Of a DNA stretch of 64,000 nt, positions 1-6,818 are shown one piece after another. This stretch comes from Corynebacterium sp. HMSC074A01 (lineage in GTDB: Bacteria; Actinomycetota; Actinomycetes; Mycobacteriales; Mycobacteriaceae). The stretch spans positions 8,272 through 72,271 of the forward strand of contig NZ_KV825618.1 in the NCBI RefSeq assembly GCF_001831515.1, given 5' to 3'. Numbering within the stretch: position 1 is the first letter of the stretch; each line of letters begins with the position of its first letter. The notes under the pieces were generated by a model. It had not been told where the DNA came from. It did not search any database and was given only the letters and a program-made list of their open reading frames with translations. Both the position numbers and the translations under genes were made by a program.

Positions 1-29
1 GGTCACGGGTTCGAATCCCGTTAGCTCCA
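1..29 (+). tRNA. tRNA-Ala, 3' part only (cut by window edge)
   Basis: The first 29 bases equal the T-arm and 3' acceptor strand of the complete tRNA-Ala that follows. This is the tail of a tandem second copy whose 5' part lies outside the window. Confidence 0.85.
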
Positions 30-55
30 CTTGTACAACTTCATACCGTTTCTAC

Positions 56-128
56 GGGGCTATGGCGCAGTTGGTAGCGCACCACACTGGCAGTGTGGGG
101 GTCACGGGTTCGAATCCCGTTAGCTCCA
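56..128 (+). tRNA. tRNA-Ala (anticodon GGC)
   Basis: A full cloverleaf of 73 bases folds here. The acceptor strands GGGGCTA and TAGCTCC include the G3-U70 wobble pair that marks alanine tRNAs. The anticodon loop is CTGGCAG, giving GGC. CCA is not encoded. Confidence 0.95.
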
Positions 129-137
129 CTTCGCAAG

Positions 138-175
138 AAAGCTGCCCGGCCGGAGAAGGCCGAGCAGCTTTTTCG
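138..175 (+). terminator. Terminator after tRNA-Ala genes
   Basis: The arms AAGCTGC and GCAGCTT, with inner CCGGCC/GGCC pairing, form a hairpin that runs into a T-tract. It ends the tRNA transcript and lies just past the 3' end of the convergent lipoprotein gene. Confidence 0.8.
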
Positions 176-192
176 TTGCCGGGGCTTGAGCG

Positions 193-897
193 CTAGCGCA
201 TTGCCTGGCGCATGCCCTCGAAGTAGGCGTTACCATCACTGCCGGTGTAGCAGGGACTGGACTGTACCGGCCAGCTGTCACGGGCCTGTTCGCAGGTGAA
301 AAGTGAACCATAGGGGCCCATGGTCGCGTATTCCATCTGCGGGCCGGCCTGTTGCTGTTGCTGCTGTTGCTCGGCTGCGGCTTGTTCTGCGGCGGCCTGC
401 TCGGCTGCTGCCTGCTCAGCCGCGGCCTGTTCGGCGGCAGCCTGCTCCCTCGCCGCCTGCTCGCGCTGGGCGGCTTCCCGCTCGGCCTGCTCGCGGTCAG
501 CGGCCTCCCTCTCTTTAGCGCGTCGCGAGGAGGCTTCGGCCTCTCGCTTCTTCGCTGCTGCCTCGGAGGAACGTTCCGCGGCCGCGGAAGAGGATGCGGC
601 GGCCGCCGAGGACGCTGCTGCTTCTTCGGCCTCCTTTTCCTCGCGGTCAAGCCGGTCGAGGGCTGTGTTGAGTTCTTCCTGGTCGATGAGACCGTTGCCG
701 TCGGCGTCGTCGGAGGAATCCAACTTGTGGCTCAGGGTGCGCATGTCGGATTCGCAGCCCGCGTCCCCGTCGCACACGGCTGCCGCAATCGCGGGGCTGG
801 TGCCAGGGATCGTGTCGGAGGAGGAGTCCCCGCAGCCGACCAGGGCAAAAGCGGCAGTGACGAGAGCAAGGGAAAAGCTTGTAATTTTCTTGGACAT
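193..897 (-). CDS. EF-hand lipoprotein with Ala-Glu-Gln repeats
   Basis: Probable secreted lipoprotein of 234 residues, function unknown. The ATG at 897 is preferred over an upstream TTG because it gives a compact signal peptide ending in LVGC, with the lipidated Cys at residue 22. Residues 64-75 (DADGNGLIDQEE) fit an EF-hand calcium loop at all liganding positions. A charged Ala/Glu/Arg coiled-coil-like region follows, then five AAAEQ units, a run of seven Gln, and a C-terminal block with two Cys. Calcium binding is inferred from the loop alone. Confidence 0.8.
   Translation of the reverse strand: MSKKITSFSLALVTAAFALVGCGDSSSDTIPGTSPAIAAAVCDGDAGCESDMRTLSHKLDSSDDADGNGLIDQEELNTALDRLDREEKEAEEAAASSAAAASSSAAAERSSEAAAKKREAEASSRRAKEREAADREQAEREAAQREQAAREQAAAEQAAAEQAAAEQAAAEQAAAEQQQQQQQAGPQMEYATMGPYGSLFTCEQARDSWPVQSSPCYTGSDGNAYFEGMRQAMR
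350..470 (-). repeat. In-frame AAAEQ / poly-Gln microsatellite-like repeat
   Basis: Fifteen-base units encoding AAAEQ repeat about five times and then give way to CAG/CAA codons for seven Gln. Such tracts are prone to copy-number change in whole-codon steps. Confidence 0.75.
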
Positions 898-959
898 AGC
901 ATGGAGTTTACTCAATGCTCGCCCGGCGGTCTCGCCATTTGCCCACTACGGTGGGGCGC

Positions 960-1439
960 ATGGACGGTTTGCAGTTCCACGACATTGATTCCCCGATCGG
1001 TCGCCTTGGCCTGGTGATATCGAGCAGGGGAGTGGCCAAGGTCCTGCTTGAGGCCGACGATATTGAAGCGCAGCGCGCCCGCATCGGAGAACAGGCCGAG
1101 GTGCCGCTCGCTGCGCACCAACTGACAGAGTATTTCGCGGGCAGGCGGCAGCAGTTTACGGTGCCGCTTGACTTCCGCTTCGCCACCGATTTCCACCGCC
1201 AGGTCCTTGAGGAGCTCGCCCGGGTGCCCTACGGTGTCACCACGACGTATAAGGCGCTCGCGGAGCGGGTCGGCAACCCCAAGGCGGTGCGCGCTGTGGG
1301 CAGTGCGTGCGCACGCAACCCGCTGCCCCTGCTTGTGCCCTGTCACCGCGTGCTGCGCGCCGACGGTTCGCTCGGCGGTTATCGTGGCGGTAAGCAGGCA
1401 AAACGTTTTCTATTGAATCTGGAGGGCAACAATGTCTGA
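960..1439 (+). CDS. ogt: Methylated-DNA--protein-cysteine methyltransferase
   Basis: Suicide repair enzyme that moves the methyl group from O6-methylguanine in DNA to its own cysteine. The 159-residue product has the Ogt/MGMT hallmark PCHRV, with acceptor Cys128, preceded by the helix-turn-helix and the RAVGSACARNP segment that flips out the damaged base. The ATG at 960 is chosen over an ATG at 915 because homology begins with MDGLQFHDIDSPIG. It overlaps the next gene by 8 bases, so the two are probably co-transcribed. Confidence 0.93.
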   Translation: MDGLQFHDIDSPIGRLGLVISSRGVAKVLLEADDIEAQRARIGEQAEVPLAAHQLTEYFAGRRQQFTVPLDFRFATDFHRQVLEELARVPYGVTTTYKALAERVGNPKAVRAVGSACARNPLPLLVPCHRVLRADGSLGGYRGGKQAKRFLLNLEGNNV

Positions 1440-2205
1440 TGGTTTTCTCAAGCGAGGCAGCGCGCCGGGCTCAGCCGCCGCCGAGGCCGCGGGTCTTCGC
1501 TGGCTGCGCGAGGGGTCGTCGGCGGTGGTCGAGGTGCTTTCGCTTGACGACGCCGCGAATACCCTCACCATCGAGACCGTCAACCCTGCACGCCCCACCG
1601 CTGAGTCCGCGGCTCAGGCTGGACGCGAGCTGGCGGCAGTCCACGCGGCAGGCGCTCCCGCCTTCGGTGCCCCGCCGACCGGGTGGGACGGCCCCAACTT
1701 CATTGGCCGCCTCGAGCAGGAGTGCACACCAACGGAACGTTGGGCGGACTTCTACGTGCACCAACGGGTTCTGCCATTCGCCCACTCCGCGCACGAAGTG
1801 GGCAATCTCGACGCGCGGGGGTTGGAGGAGGTCGCCCGTGCTTGCGATGCGCTGCTTGAAGAAGACGAGGATGCCCCGCTTGCGCGCATCCACGGCGACC
1901 TATGGGCCGGCAACCTCCTGTTTAGCCCGGAAGGTCCCCGTTTTATCGACCCAGCTGCGCACGGCGGGCACCCGCTCACCGATATCGCGATGCTGGAGCT
2001 GTTTGGCGCGCCCTACTTTGACGCGATCGTGGACGGCTACGTGCGCGCCGGTGGGGTGCTCGGCAGCGCTGAAACCGCAGACACCTGGCGGGCCCGCATC
2101 CCGATCCACCAGCTCCACCCGTTGGCGGTACATGCCACCACTCACGGGCCCAGCTACGCATCCGCGCTGGTCCGCGCCGCGCACGACACCCTTGACGCAA
2201 TGTAA
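1432..2205 (+). CDS. Fructosamine kinase family protein
   Basis: Predicted small-molecule kinase of the fructosamine-3-kinase/APH fold, 257 residues. HGDLWAGN at 154-161 is the catalytic loop, and FIDP (Asp173) supplies the metal-binding DxG-like residue. Family members phosphorylate ketosamines and ribulosamines on glycated proteins so that they fall apart. The substrate here cannot be told from sequence. It follows ogt with overlap, suggesting a damage-repair pair for DNA and protein; that link is inference. Confidence 0.85.
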   Translation: MSDGFLKRGSAPGSAAAEAAGLRWLREGSSAVVEVLSLDDAANTLTIETVNPARPTAESAAQAGRELAAVHAAGAPAFGAPPTGWDGPNFIGRLEQECTPTERWADFYVHQRVLPFAHSAHEVGNLDARGLEEVARACDALLEEDEDAPLARIHGDLWAGNLLFSPEGPRFIDPAAHGGHPLTDIAMLELFGAPYFDAIVDGYVRAGGVLGSAETADTWRARIPIHQLHPLAVHATTHGPSYASALVRAAHDTLDAM

Positions 2206-2239
2206 TACCTGTAATACTCTCATGTCTTACAAGTAATAC
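2201..2239 (+). promoter_or_regulatory. GTAATAC repeats, likely operator of the toxin-antitoxin pair
   Basis: GTAATAC occurs at 2202, 2211 and 2233, with an inverted near-copy GTCTTAC at 2224. The array lies directly upstream of the antitoxin gene, and its first copy runs over the stop codon of the kinase gene. Phd/YefM antitoxins usually repress their own promoters through repeated short sites, so this is the natural candidate. Confidence 0.55.
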
Positions 2240-2268
2240 ATCAATGTAGGTGCAGGAGGTTGTTGGTG

Positions 2269-2598
2269 ATGAGCGAGGTAGAAAAGCGTCTTGAGCAACT
2301 TCTGCAAGAAACGCGGAAGGCGGGAGCGACCGTGTCAATGCGAGAGCTGAATCAGAAAACCAGGGACGTGATTGCGCGGGGGCGCAATGGTGGCGAGACC
2401 TTGGCGGTGACGGATAGGGGCGAACCTGTGGCGGAGATCCGGCCGGTAGGCGAGCGCAGCCCCATCGACCTGATGGAAGAAGCCGGCTTGGTCGTGCGCC
2501 GTGGCAGGCCTTTCAAGATCACGTGGGAGCTTGCGCCCAACAATGGGCTGACGCTTGAGCAATTTCTCGCCGAGGAGCGGGAGGAGGCGGAGCTGTGA
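2269..2598 (+). CDS. Type II antitoxin, Phd/YefM family
   Basis: Antitoxin of 109 residues paired with the PIN toxin that follows. The N-terminal half (SMRELNQKTRDVIARGRNGG, then TDRGEPVAEIRPV) is the Phd/YefM DNA-binding fold. The acidic C-terminus would bind and block the toxin. The ATG at 2269 sits 9 bases after a strong AGGAGG at 2254-2259; a GTG at 2266 is also possible. Its stop codon overlaps the toxin start by one base (TGATG). Confidence 0.88.
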   Translation: MSEVEKRLEQLLQETRKAGATVSMRELNQKTRDVIARGRNGGETLAVTDRGEPVAEIRPVGERSPIDLMEEAGLVVRRGRPFKITWELAPNNGLTLEQFLAEEREEAEL

Positions 2599-2996
2599 TG
2601 CGCCAACTGTATGTGGACACCTCGGCGATCATTCCCACGATGAGCAGCGAAGTCTATACGGAATGGGCCAAGGACGTGCTTGACGGGCGTGGGTTGGTGA
2701 GCTCGGTGCTGACTGAGGTCGAGTTGACGCGGTACACGTACCGTGCGGGTATGGATCCGAAGAGTGCGGATGAGGTGTCGGAGAGCCTTTTGACGCTGGC
2801 GATTGATTCGAGAGTGTTGCAGGCTGCAAAACTCATTATCGGCAAAGTTAAGACGCTCGACGCCATCCACCTCGGCACGTGGGTGCAGGCGCGCGCGTTC
2901 GGGCTCGACTGCGATTTCGTCACAGCGGACCGGCGCCTCGCCGCGGCGGCACAGGGCATCGGCGCACGCGTCATCCACCCCTTCGAGGACCTTTAG
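2598..2996 (+). CDS. PIN-domain toxin ribonuclease (VapC-like)
   Basis: Predicted Mg-dependent endoribonuclease toxin, 132 residues. The acidic PIN residues are visible in [25 protein letters not shown] and DFVTADRRL. Start is the ATG overlapping the antitoxin stop, so the two are translationally coupled. The target RNA (often initiator tRNA or another tRNA in VapC enzymes) cannot be read from sequence. Its stop overlaps the stop of convergent nadE by 4 bases. Confidence 0.88.
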   Translation: MRQLYVDTSAIIPTMSSEVYTEWAKDVLDGRGLVSSVLTEVELTRYTYRAGMDPKSADEVSESLLTLAIDSRVLQAAKLIIGKVKTLDAIHLGTWVQARAFGLDCDFVTADRRLAAAAQGIGARVIHPFEDL

Positions 2997-3850
2997 TCGG
3001 CGGTGTTGCGCCACCAGGTTTCTCGCGGGCCCGGTGGCAGGTGGCGCTTGTGCTGGCCGACGTGCCACAGGTGCGCCAGGCGCGCCGCTGCCTCTGCGGG
3101 GACGGGCTTGCCTTCCAGGTAGTCGTCGATAAGCGGATAGCTCACGCCGAGCGCCTCCTCGTCAGGCAGCGCCGGGCGATCCTCCTCCAGGTCCGCGGTG
3201 GGCACCTTCTCCCACAGCCGTGGGTTCGCTCCCAGGTGCTTAAGCAGGGCGGCACCCTGGCGCTTGTTCAGACCGGCAAGGGGGAGGAGGTCGGCCGCGC
3301 CGTCGCCGAACTTGGTAAAGAACCCGGTGACGTTTTCTGCCGCGTGGTCGGTGCCGATGACTAGGCTGCCGCGCTCGCCGGCGATGGCGTACTGGGCGAC
3401 CATCCGCACGCGCGCCTTCACGTTGCCCTTATTGAAGTCGCCGAGGCCAGGCGCCCCGAGCGCGTCCGCCACTTGCGCCCCCAGCGCGTCCGTGGCGGGT
3501 TTGATGTCCACGGTGACCGTTTCGTCCGGTTGGATGAATTTGAGGGCGAGCTGCGCGTCGTCCTCATCCGCCTGCACCCCATACGGCAGGCGTACGGCGG
3601 TAAACGTCGCCTCCGCGCCGTCGGCTCGGCGCTGTTCAACCGCGAGCTGGGCGAGTCTGCCTGCGAGCGTGGAGTCCTGCCCGCCGGAAATGCCCAGCAC
3701 GAAGCCTTTCGCTCCCGTGGCGGCGAGGTAATCGACGAGGAAGTCCACGCGGGTGCGCACCTCCGCATCTGTATCGATCAAGGGGCGGGTACCCAGGGCT
3801 TTTATGATCTCTGACTGCAGGTTTTCGGGCTGGTAAGACATGACATTCAT
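2993..3850 (-). CDS. nadE: NAD synthetase, ammonia-dependent
   Basis: Makes NAD from deamido-NAD, ATP and ammonia, the last step of NAD synthesis. The 285-residue length is that of the short ammonia-dependent form with no glutaminase domain. The PP-loop ATP motif ISGGQDST lies near residue 60; GTDHAAEN and [17 protein letters not shown] are typical NadE segments. ATG at 3850 is used; ATG at 3841 is an alternative. With pncB and pncA elsewhere in the window it completes a Preiss-Handler salvage path. Confidence 0.94.
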   Translation of the reverse strand: MNVMSYQPENLQSEIIKALGTRPLIDTDAEVRTRVDFLVDYLAATGAKGFVLGISGGQDSTLAGRLAQLAVEQRRADGAEATFTAVRLPYGVQADEDDAQLALKFIQPDETVTVDIKPATDALGAQVADALGAPGLGDFNKGNVKARVRMVAQYAIAGERGSLVIGTDHAAENVTGFFTKFGDGAADLLPLAGLNKRQGAALLKHLGANPRLWEKVPTADLEEDRPALPDEEALGVSYPLIDDYLEGKPVPAEAAARLAHLWHVGQHKRHLPPGPRETWWRNTAD

Positions 3851-3876
3851 CGTAGCGGCCGCCAAGATGAGTTTTC

Positions 3877-5280
3877 ATGGTTCAAAACACACGTTCCCGT
3901 GCCGGTGACACGCAGCGTTACGTGCGCACTGTCGCCGCGATCGCCGCCCTTGGCGGCCTCCTTTTTGGTTATGACACCGGCGTGATGAGCGGCGCGCTGC
4001 TCTACATCACGCCCGAGTTCGGCATGACGCCCAGCCAGGAGGGCCTGGTCACCTCCATGCTGCTCGTGGGCGCGGCCATTGGTGCAATCGTCGGCGGCGC
4101 GGTCGCCGACGCACTCGGCAGGCGCCGCACGCTCATCGTCGGCGGCGTGCTGTTCATCCTCGGTTCAATTTGGTGCGCGATGGCCGACGGGGTCGGCGCG
4201 CTCGCCGCGGCGCGTACCTTCCTCGGCGTGGGCGTGGGTGGCGTGTCCATCGTCACCCCGATGTACATCGCGGAGATGTCGCCCGCGAAGGTCCGCGGCA
4301 AGCTGGTCTCGCTGAATACGCTGATGATCGTGGTGGGCCAACTGCTCGCGTACCTGGTTAACTCTCTGCTTGCGCGCACGGGTAGCTGGGAGTGGATGCT
4401 CGGCCTGGCCGCCGTGCCGGGCGCGGCGCTGGCTATCGGCATGTTCCTGCTGCCGGAGACGCCGCTGTGGCAGGCTCGCCGCGGCGCACGCGCGAAGGCG
4501 GAGGCCACCGCGGCGCGCATCGGTATGAGCGCGGCGGAGCTCGAGGAGCTGCTGGCTAACGACGCCCGCACGCGCCAGGCCGCCTCCCGCGGCGAATGGC
4601 GTACGCTGCGCAAGACCAAGTGGCTGCGCTCCACCGTGATCGTCGCGGCGCTGTTGGGCATTACCCAGCAGGTCACGGGCGTTAATGCAATCGTCTACTT
4701 CGCGCCGACGATGATGAACACGGTGGGGCTGTCGACCGAAAACGCTATTTACACTTCGATCGTGATCGGCCTTGTTTCCGTTGTGGCCTGCTGGGTCGGG
4801 CTGCAGGTGGTGGACAAGATTGGGCGGCGCCGCCTCCTGCTCATCGGCCTGACAGGCAACGTGATCTTCCTGGTGGCGCTCGCTGTGATGTACCGCGCGG
4901 CTGAGAATAACGCGGGCCTGGCGCTAGTGGCGCTGGCGTGCATGGCCGGGTTTATCGCCTCCCAGCAGGCGGCGGTCTCGCCGACGACGTGGTTGCTCAT
5001 CTCCGAGCTTGTGCCGCCGCAGGTTCGCGGCGTGGGCATGGGTCTGGCGGGCCTGGCGCTGTGGGTGATGAACTGGATCGTCGCCCAGTTCTTCCTCCCG
5101 CTTGTCGACGTCACCTCCGCCACCTTCACCTTCCTGCTGTTCGCCGTCTTCGGCGTGGTGGCCGCGCTCTTCGTGCGCCGCCAGGTGCCTGAGACAATGG
5201 GGCGCAGTCTGGACGAGGTGGCCGATGAGATGCGCGAGCGCTTTGATCCCGGGTTTGGTAACCAGGCAAAGAGCGTGTAA
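3877..5280 (+). CDS. Sugar porter family MFS transporter
   Basis: Proton-linked sugar or polyol importer in the cell membrane, 467 residues and about 12 membrane segments. Sugar-porter signatures are [16 protein letters not shown] in helix 1, DALGRRRT in the loop between helices 2 and 3, the PETP motif after helix 6, DKIGRRRLL after helix 8, and [11 protein letters not shown] at the end. It resembles the inositol/glucose IolT-type carriers of corynebacteria, but the substrate cannot be fixed. Divergent from nadE with only 26 bases between the start codons. Confidence 0.88.
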   Translation: MVQNTRSRAGDTQRYVRTVAAIAALGGLLFGYDTGVMSGALLYITPEFGMTPSQEGLVTSMLLVGAAIGAIVGGAVADALGRRRTLIVGGVLFILGSIWCAMADGVGALAAARTFLGVGVGGVSIVTPMYIAEMSPAKVRGKLVSLNTLMIVVGQLLAYLVNSLLARTGSWEWMLGLAAVPGAALAIGMFLLPETPLWQARRGARAKAEATAARIGMSAAELEELLANDARTRQAASRGEWRTLRKTKWLRSTVIVAALLGITQQVTGVNAIVYFAPTMMNTVGLSTENAIYTSIVIGLVSVVACWVGLQVVDKIGRRRLLLIGLTGNVIFLVALAVMYRAAENNAGLALVALACMAGFIASQQAAVSPTTWLLISELVPPQVRGVGMGLAGLALWVMNWIVAQFFLPLVDVTSATFTFLLFAVFGVVAALFVRRQVPETMGRSLDEVADEMRERFDPGFGNQAKSV

Positions 5281-5398
5281 CCTTAACCGACGTGTCGCGA
5301 CCCGGCATGCCCAACACTCACACAACGTGCTGCGAGTGTGGGGTGGTGAGTCCGCAGGTCGTCAGAGCAATGCAACTTCGAGAAGAAAGGAGCGCCCG

Positions 5399-5521
5399 AT
5401 GAAGGTCCGCAAGTCGCTTCGGTCGCTGAAGAACAAGCCGGGCGCCCAGGTTGTGCGTCGCCGCGGCAAGGTCTACGTGATCAACAAGAAGGAGCCGCGC
5501 TTCAAGGCTCGCCAGGGCTAG
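5399..5521 (+). CDS. rpmJ: 50S ribosomal protein L36, type B (cysteine-free)
   Basis: A 40-residue ribosomal protein starting [13 protein letters not shown] and ending FKARQG. It has none of the Cys/His zinc ligands of ordinary L36, so it is the zinc-independent C-minus form. A strong SD (AGAAAGGAG) precedes the ATG. In other bacteria this form replaces the zinc form under zinc shortage, usually under Zur control; I see no clear Zur box here. It lies just upstream of nrdH, an order known in corynebacteria. Confidence 0.92.
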   Translation: MKVRKSLRSLKNKPGAQVVRRRGKVYVINKKEPRFKARQG

Positions 5522-5531
5522 TTCCCTTACT

Positions 5532-5575
5532 CGGCGCACGGCGTCGCACCTTCAAGGGTGCGATACCGTGCGCCG
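5532..5575 (+). terminator. Long hairpin after rpmJ
   Basis: The arms CGGCGCACGG and CCGTGCGCCG pair perfectly and enclose a second stem, GTCGCACC/GGGTGCGA, with a TTCAA loop. There is no T-run, so it may act as a terminator or an RNA-stabilising structure. Confidence 0.6.
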
Positions 5576-5577
5576 TT

Positions 5578-5628
5578 CTGCTGCCCCGCCACCGCCCCGT
5601 GATACCCCGGGCGGTGGCGGGGCAGCAG
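5578..5628 (+). terminator. Second hairpin: 20-bp perfect stem
   Basis: Bases 5578-5597 are exactly complementary to 5609-5628, with an 11-base loop. It follows the previous hairpin after two bases and has no T-run. Confidence 0.6.
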
Positions 5629-5764
5629 CTGTTTCACGGCGTCTAGTGAAATTAAATACCACCGTTGTGAGCCGGTTTTCGCCCCGGAACTTACATGGAA
5701 GTGGTTATAGCGAACTACATGTAGGTAAGCCGGGGGCGTCATCCTGGGAATACCATGCCTGTAA

Positions 5765-5780
5765 CTACTACATGTAGTAG
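5765..5780 (+). promoter_or_regulatory. Candidate NrdR box 1 (perfect 16-bp palindrome)
   Basis: CTACTACATGTAGTAG is a perfect palindrome upstream of nrdH. It keeps the core C-W-A-x-A-T-x-T-W-G of the NrdR box consensus (acaCwAtATaTwGtgt as I recall it). A near-copy of its CTACATGTAG core lies at 5715-5724. Confidence 0.55.
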
Positions 5781-5796
5781 CGGTTGCCATATATTC

Positions 5797-5812
5797 CCCC
5801 AAGGTATAGTGT
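5797..5812 (+). promoter_or_regulatory. Candidate NrdR box 2
   Basis: CCCCAAGGTATAGTGT fits the right half of the NrdR consensus closely and resembles actinobacterial boxes. Its centre is 32 bp (three helical turns) from box 1, the paired spacing expected for NrdR. It lies 84 bp before nrdH. Confidence 0.6.
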
Positions 5813-5895
5813 TTGTTGGTGTCGCGCCGAGAACGTCGGCGCCCAAGATTTTTGGTTCAGTTTCCCGCAAACGCTACAGAAAGAGCCCACAGGTT

Positions 5896-6129
5896 ATGTC
5901 TTCTATCACCGTGTACACCAAGCCCGCTTGCATGCAGTGCAAGGCGACCACCAAGGCCCTCGACAAGGCTGGCCTGGAGTACTCCCTCGTGGACATTTCC
6001 GTGGACGAAGAGGCACGTGACTACGTGATGGCCCTTGGCTACCTGCAGGCCCCGATCGTGGAGGTCGACGGGGAACACTGGTCCGGCTTCCGCCCGGACC
6101 GCATCCGCGGCATCCAGTCCGCAGCTTAA
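5896..6129 (+). CDS. nrdH: Glutaredoxin-like protein NrdH
   Basis: Small cytoplasmic redoxin of 77 residues that passes electrons from thioredoxin reductase to the class Ib ribonucleotide reductase. The active site is CMQC near residues 12-15, and the C-terminal SGFRPDRI matches the NrdH signature WSGFRPD. The ATG at 5896 begins the fold MSSITVYTKPACMQC. First gene of nrdHIE, behind the two candidate NrdR boxes. Confidence 0.95.
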   Translation: MSSITVYTKPACMQCKATTKALDKAGLEYSLVDISVDEEARDYVMALGYLQAPIVEVDGEHWSGFRPDRIRGIQSAA

Positions 6130-6227
6130 AAAGCAGCACGCTTCACCCAGAGCCGTCAATTCCTGTGGTTGGCGGCTTCACGTTTATCTGCACCCGCTCT
6201 TGACAAGAATGAAATAAGTAGGCACTC

Positions 6228-6755
6228 ATGCTCGTCGTGTACTTTTCCTCCACTACCGAAAATACGAAGCGCTTCGTAGACAAGGTGGGGTTGCCCAGCG
6301 CGCGGATCCCGCTGCGGCGCGGCGACGCCCCGCTCGAGGTGGACGAGCCCTATGTGCTGGTGTGCCCGACGTACGGGGGCGGGGCGTCGATAAGCAATGG
6401 CTACTCTCGCCCCGTGCCACCGCAGGTCATCCGCTTTTTGAACAACCCGCGCAACTGCGGGCTGATCCGTGGGGTGATTGCCGCGGGCAACTCGAACTTC
6501 GGGCCCGACTACTGCATCGCCGGCGACATCATCTCCGAAAAGTGCGGCGTGCCTTACCTCTACCGGGTCGAGCTGATGGGCACCGCCGAGGATGTTGCGC
6601 GTGTGCGCACCTCGCTTCTCGACGGCGCGCACACCCTCGGCCTGACCCCCTTGAGTGAAGAAGCACGCGAGGCGCTTGCCCCGCTGCCGGCAGACAATAG
6701 CGACCGGCTGACTGCACTGCGCGCCAAATACCAGGGCAAATACCGCACCGCCTGA
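6228..6755 (+). CDS. nrdI: Flavodoxin-like NrdI protein
   Basis: FMN protein of 175 residues that activates the metal-tyrosyl cofactor of NrdF. It starts [16 protein letters not shown] (FMN phosphate loop) and has PTYGGG and AAGNSNFG flavin-binding loops. The stretch [11 protein letters not shown] after TYGGG is encoded by a copy of the dispersed motif GGCGTCGATAAGCA (6383-6396). A C-terminal extension follows the flavodoxin fold. Confidence 0.93.
   Translation: MLVVYFSSTTENTKRFVDKVGLPSARIPLRRGDAPLEVDEPYVLVCPTYGGGASISNGYSRPVPPQVIRFLNNPRNCGLIRGVIAAGNSNFGPDYCIAGDIISEKCGVPYLYRVELMGTAEDVARVRTSLLDGAHTLGLTPLSEEAREALAPLPADNSDRLTALRAKYQGKYRTA
6383..6401 (+). repeat. Dispersed GGCGTCGATAAGCA motif inside nrdI
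   Basis: A near-full copy, GGCGTCGATAAGCAATGGC, translated as part of a NrdI surface loop. It belongs to the 26-copy family described in the findings. Confidence 0.7.
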
Positions 6756-6818
6756 CGCGGCAAACCACAAACTTGTAACCTAGACAACCGACATACTTGG
6801 AACATGAAAGGCCCCGCT

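Noticed and set aside
350-470. Short tandem repeats that could suggest a CRISPR array
   Set aside because: Units are 15 bases with no spacers and are translated as AAAEQ. No cas genes are in the window.
5765-5780. CopY/BlaI-type operator before nrdH
   Set aside because: The TACAnnTGTA spacing of cop boxes is not matched and no such regulator or target gene is adjacent. NrdR fits the gene context better.
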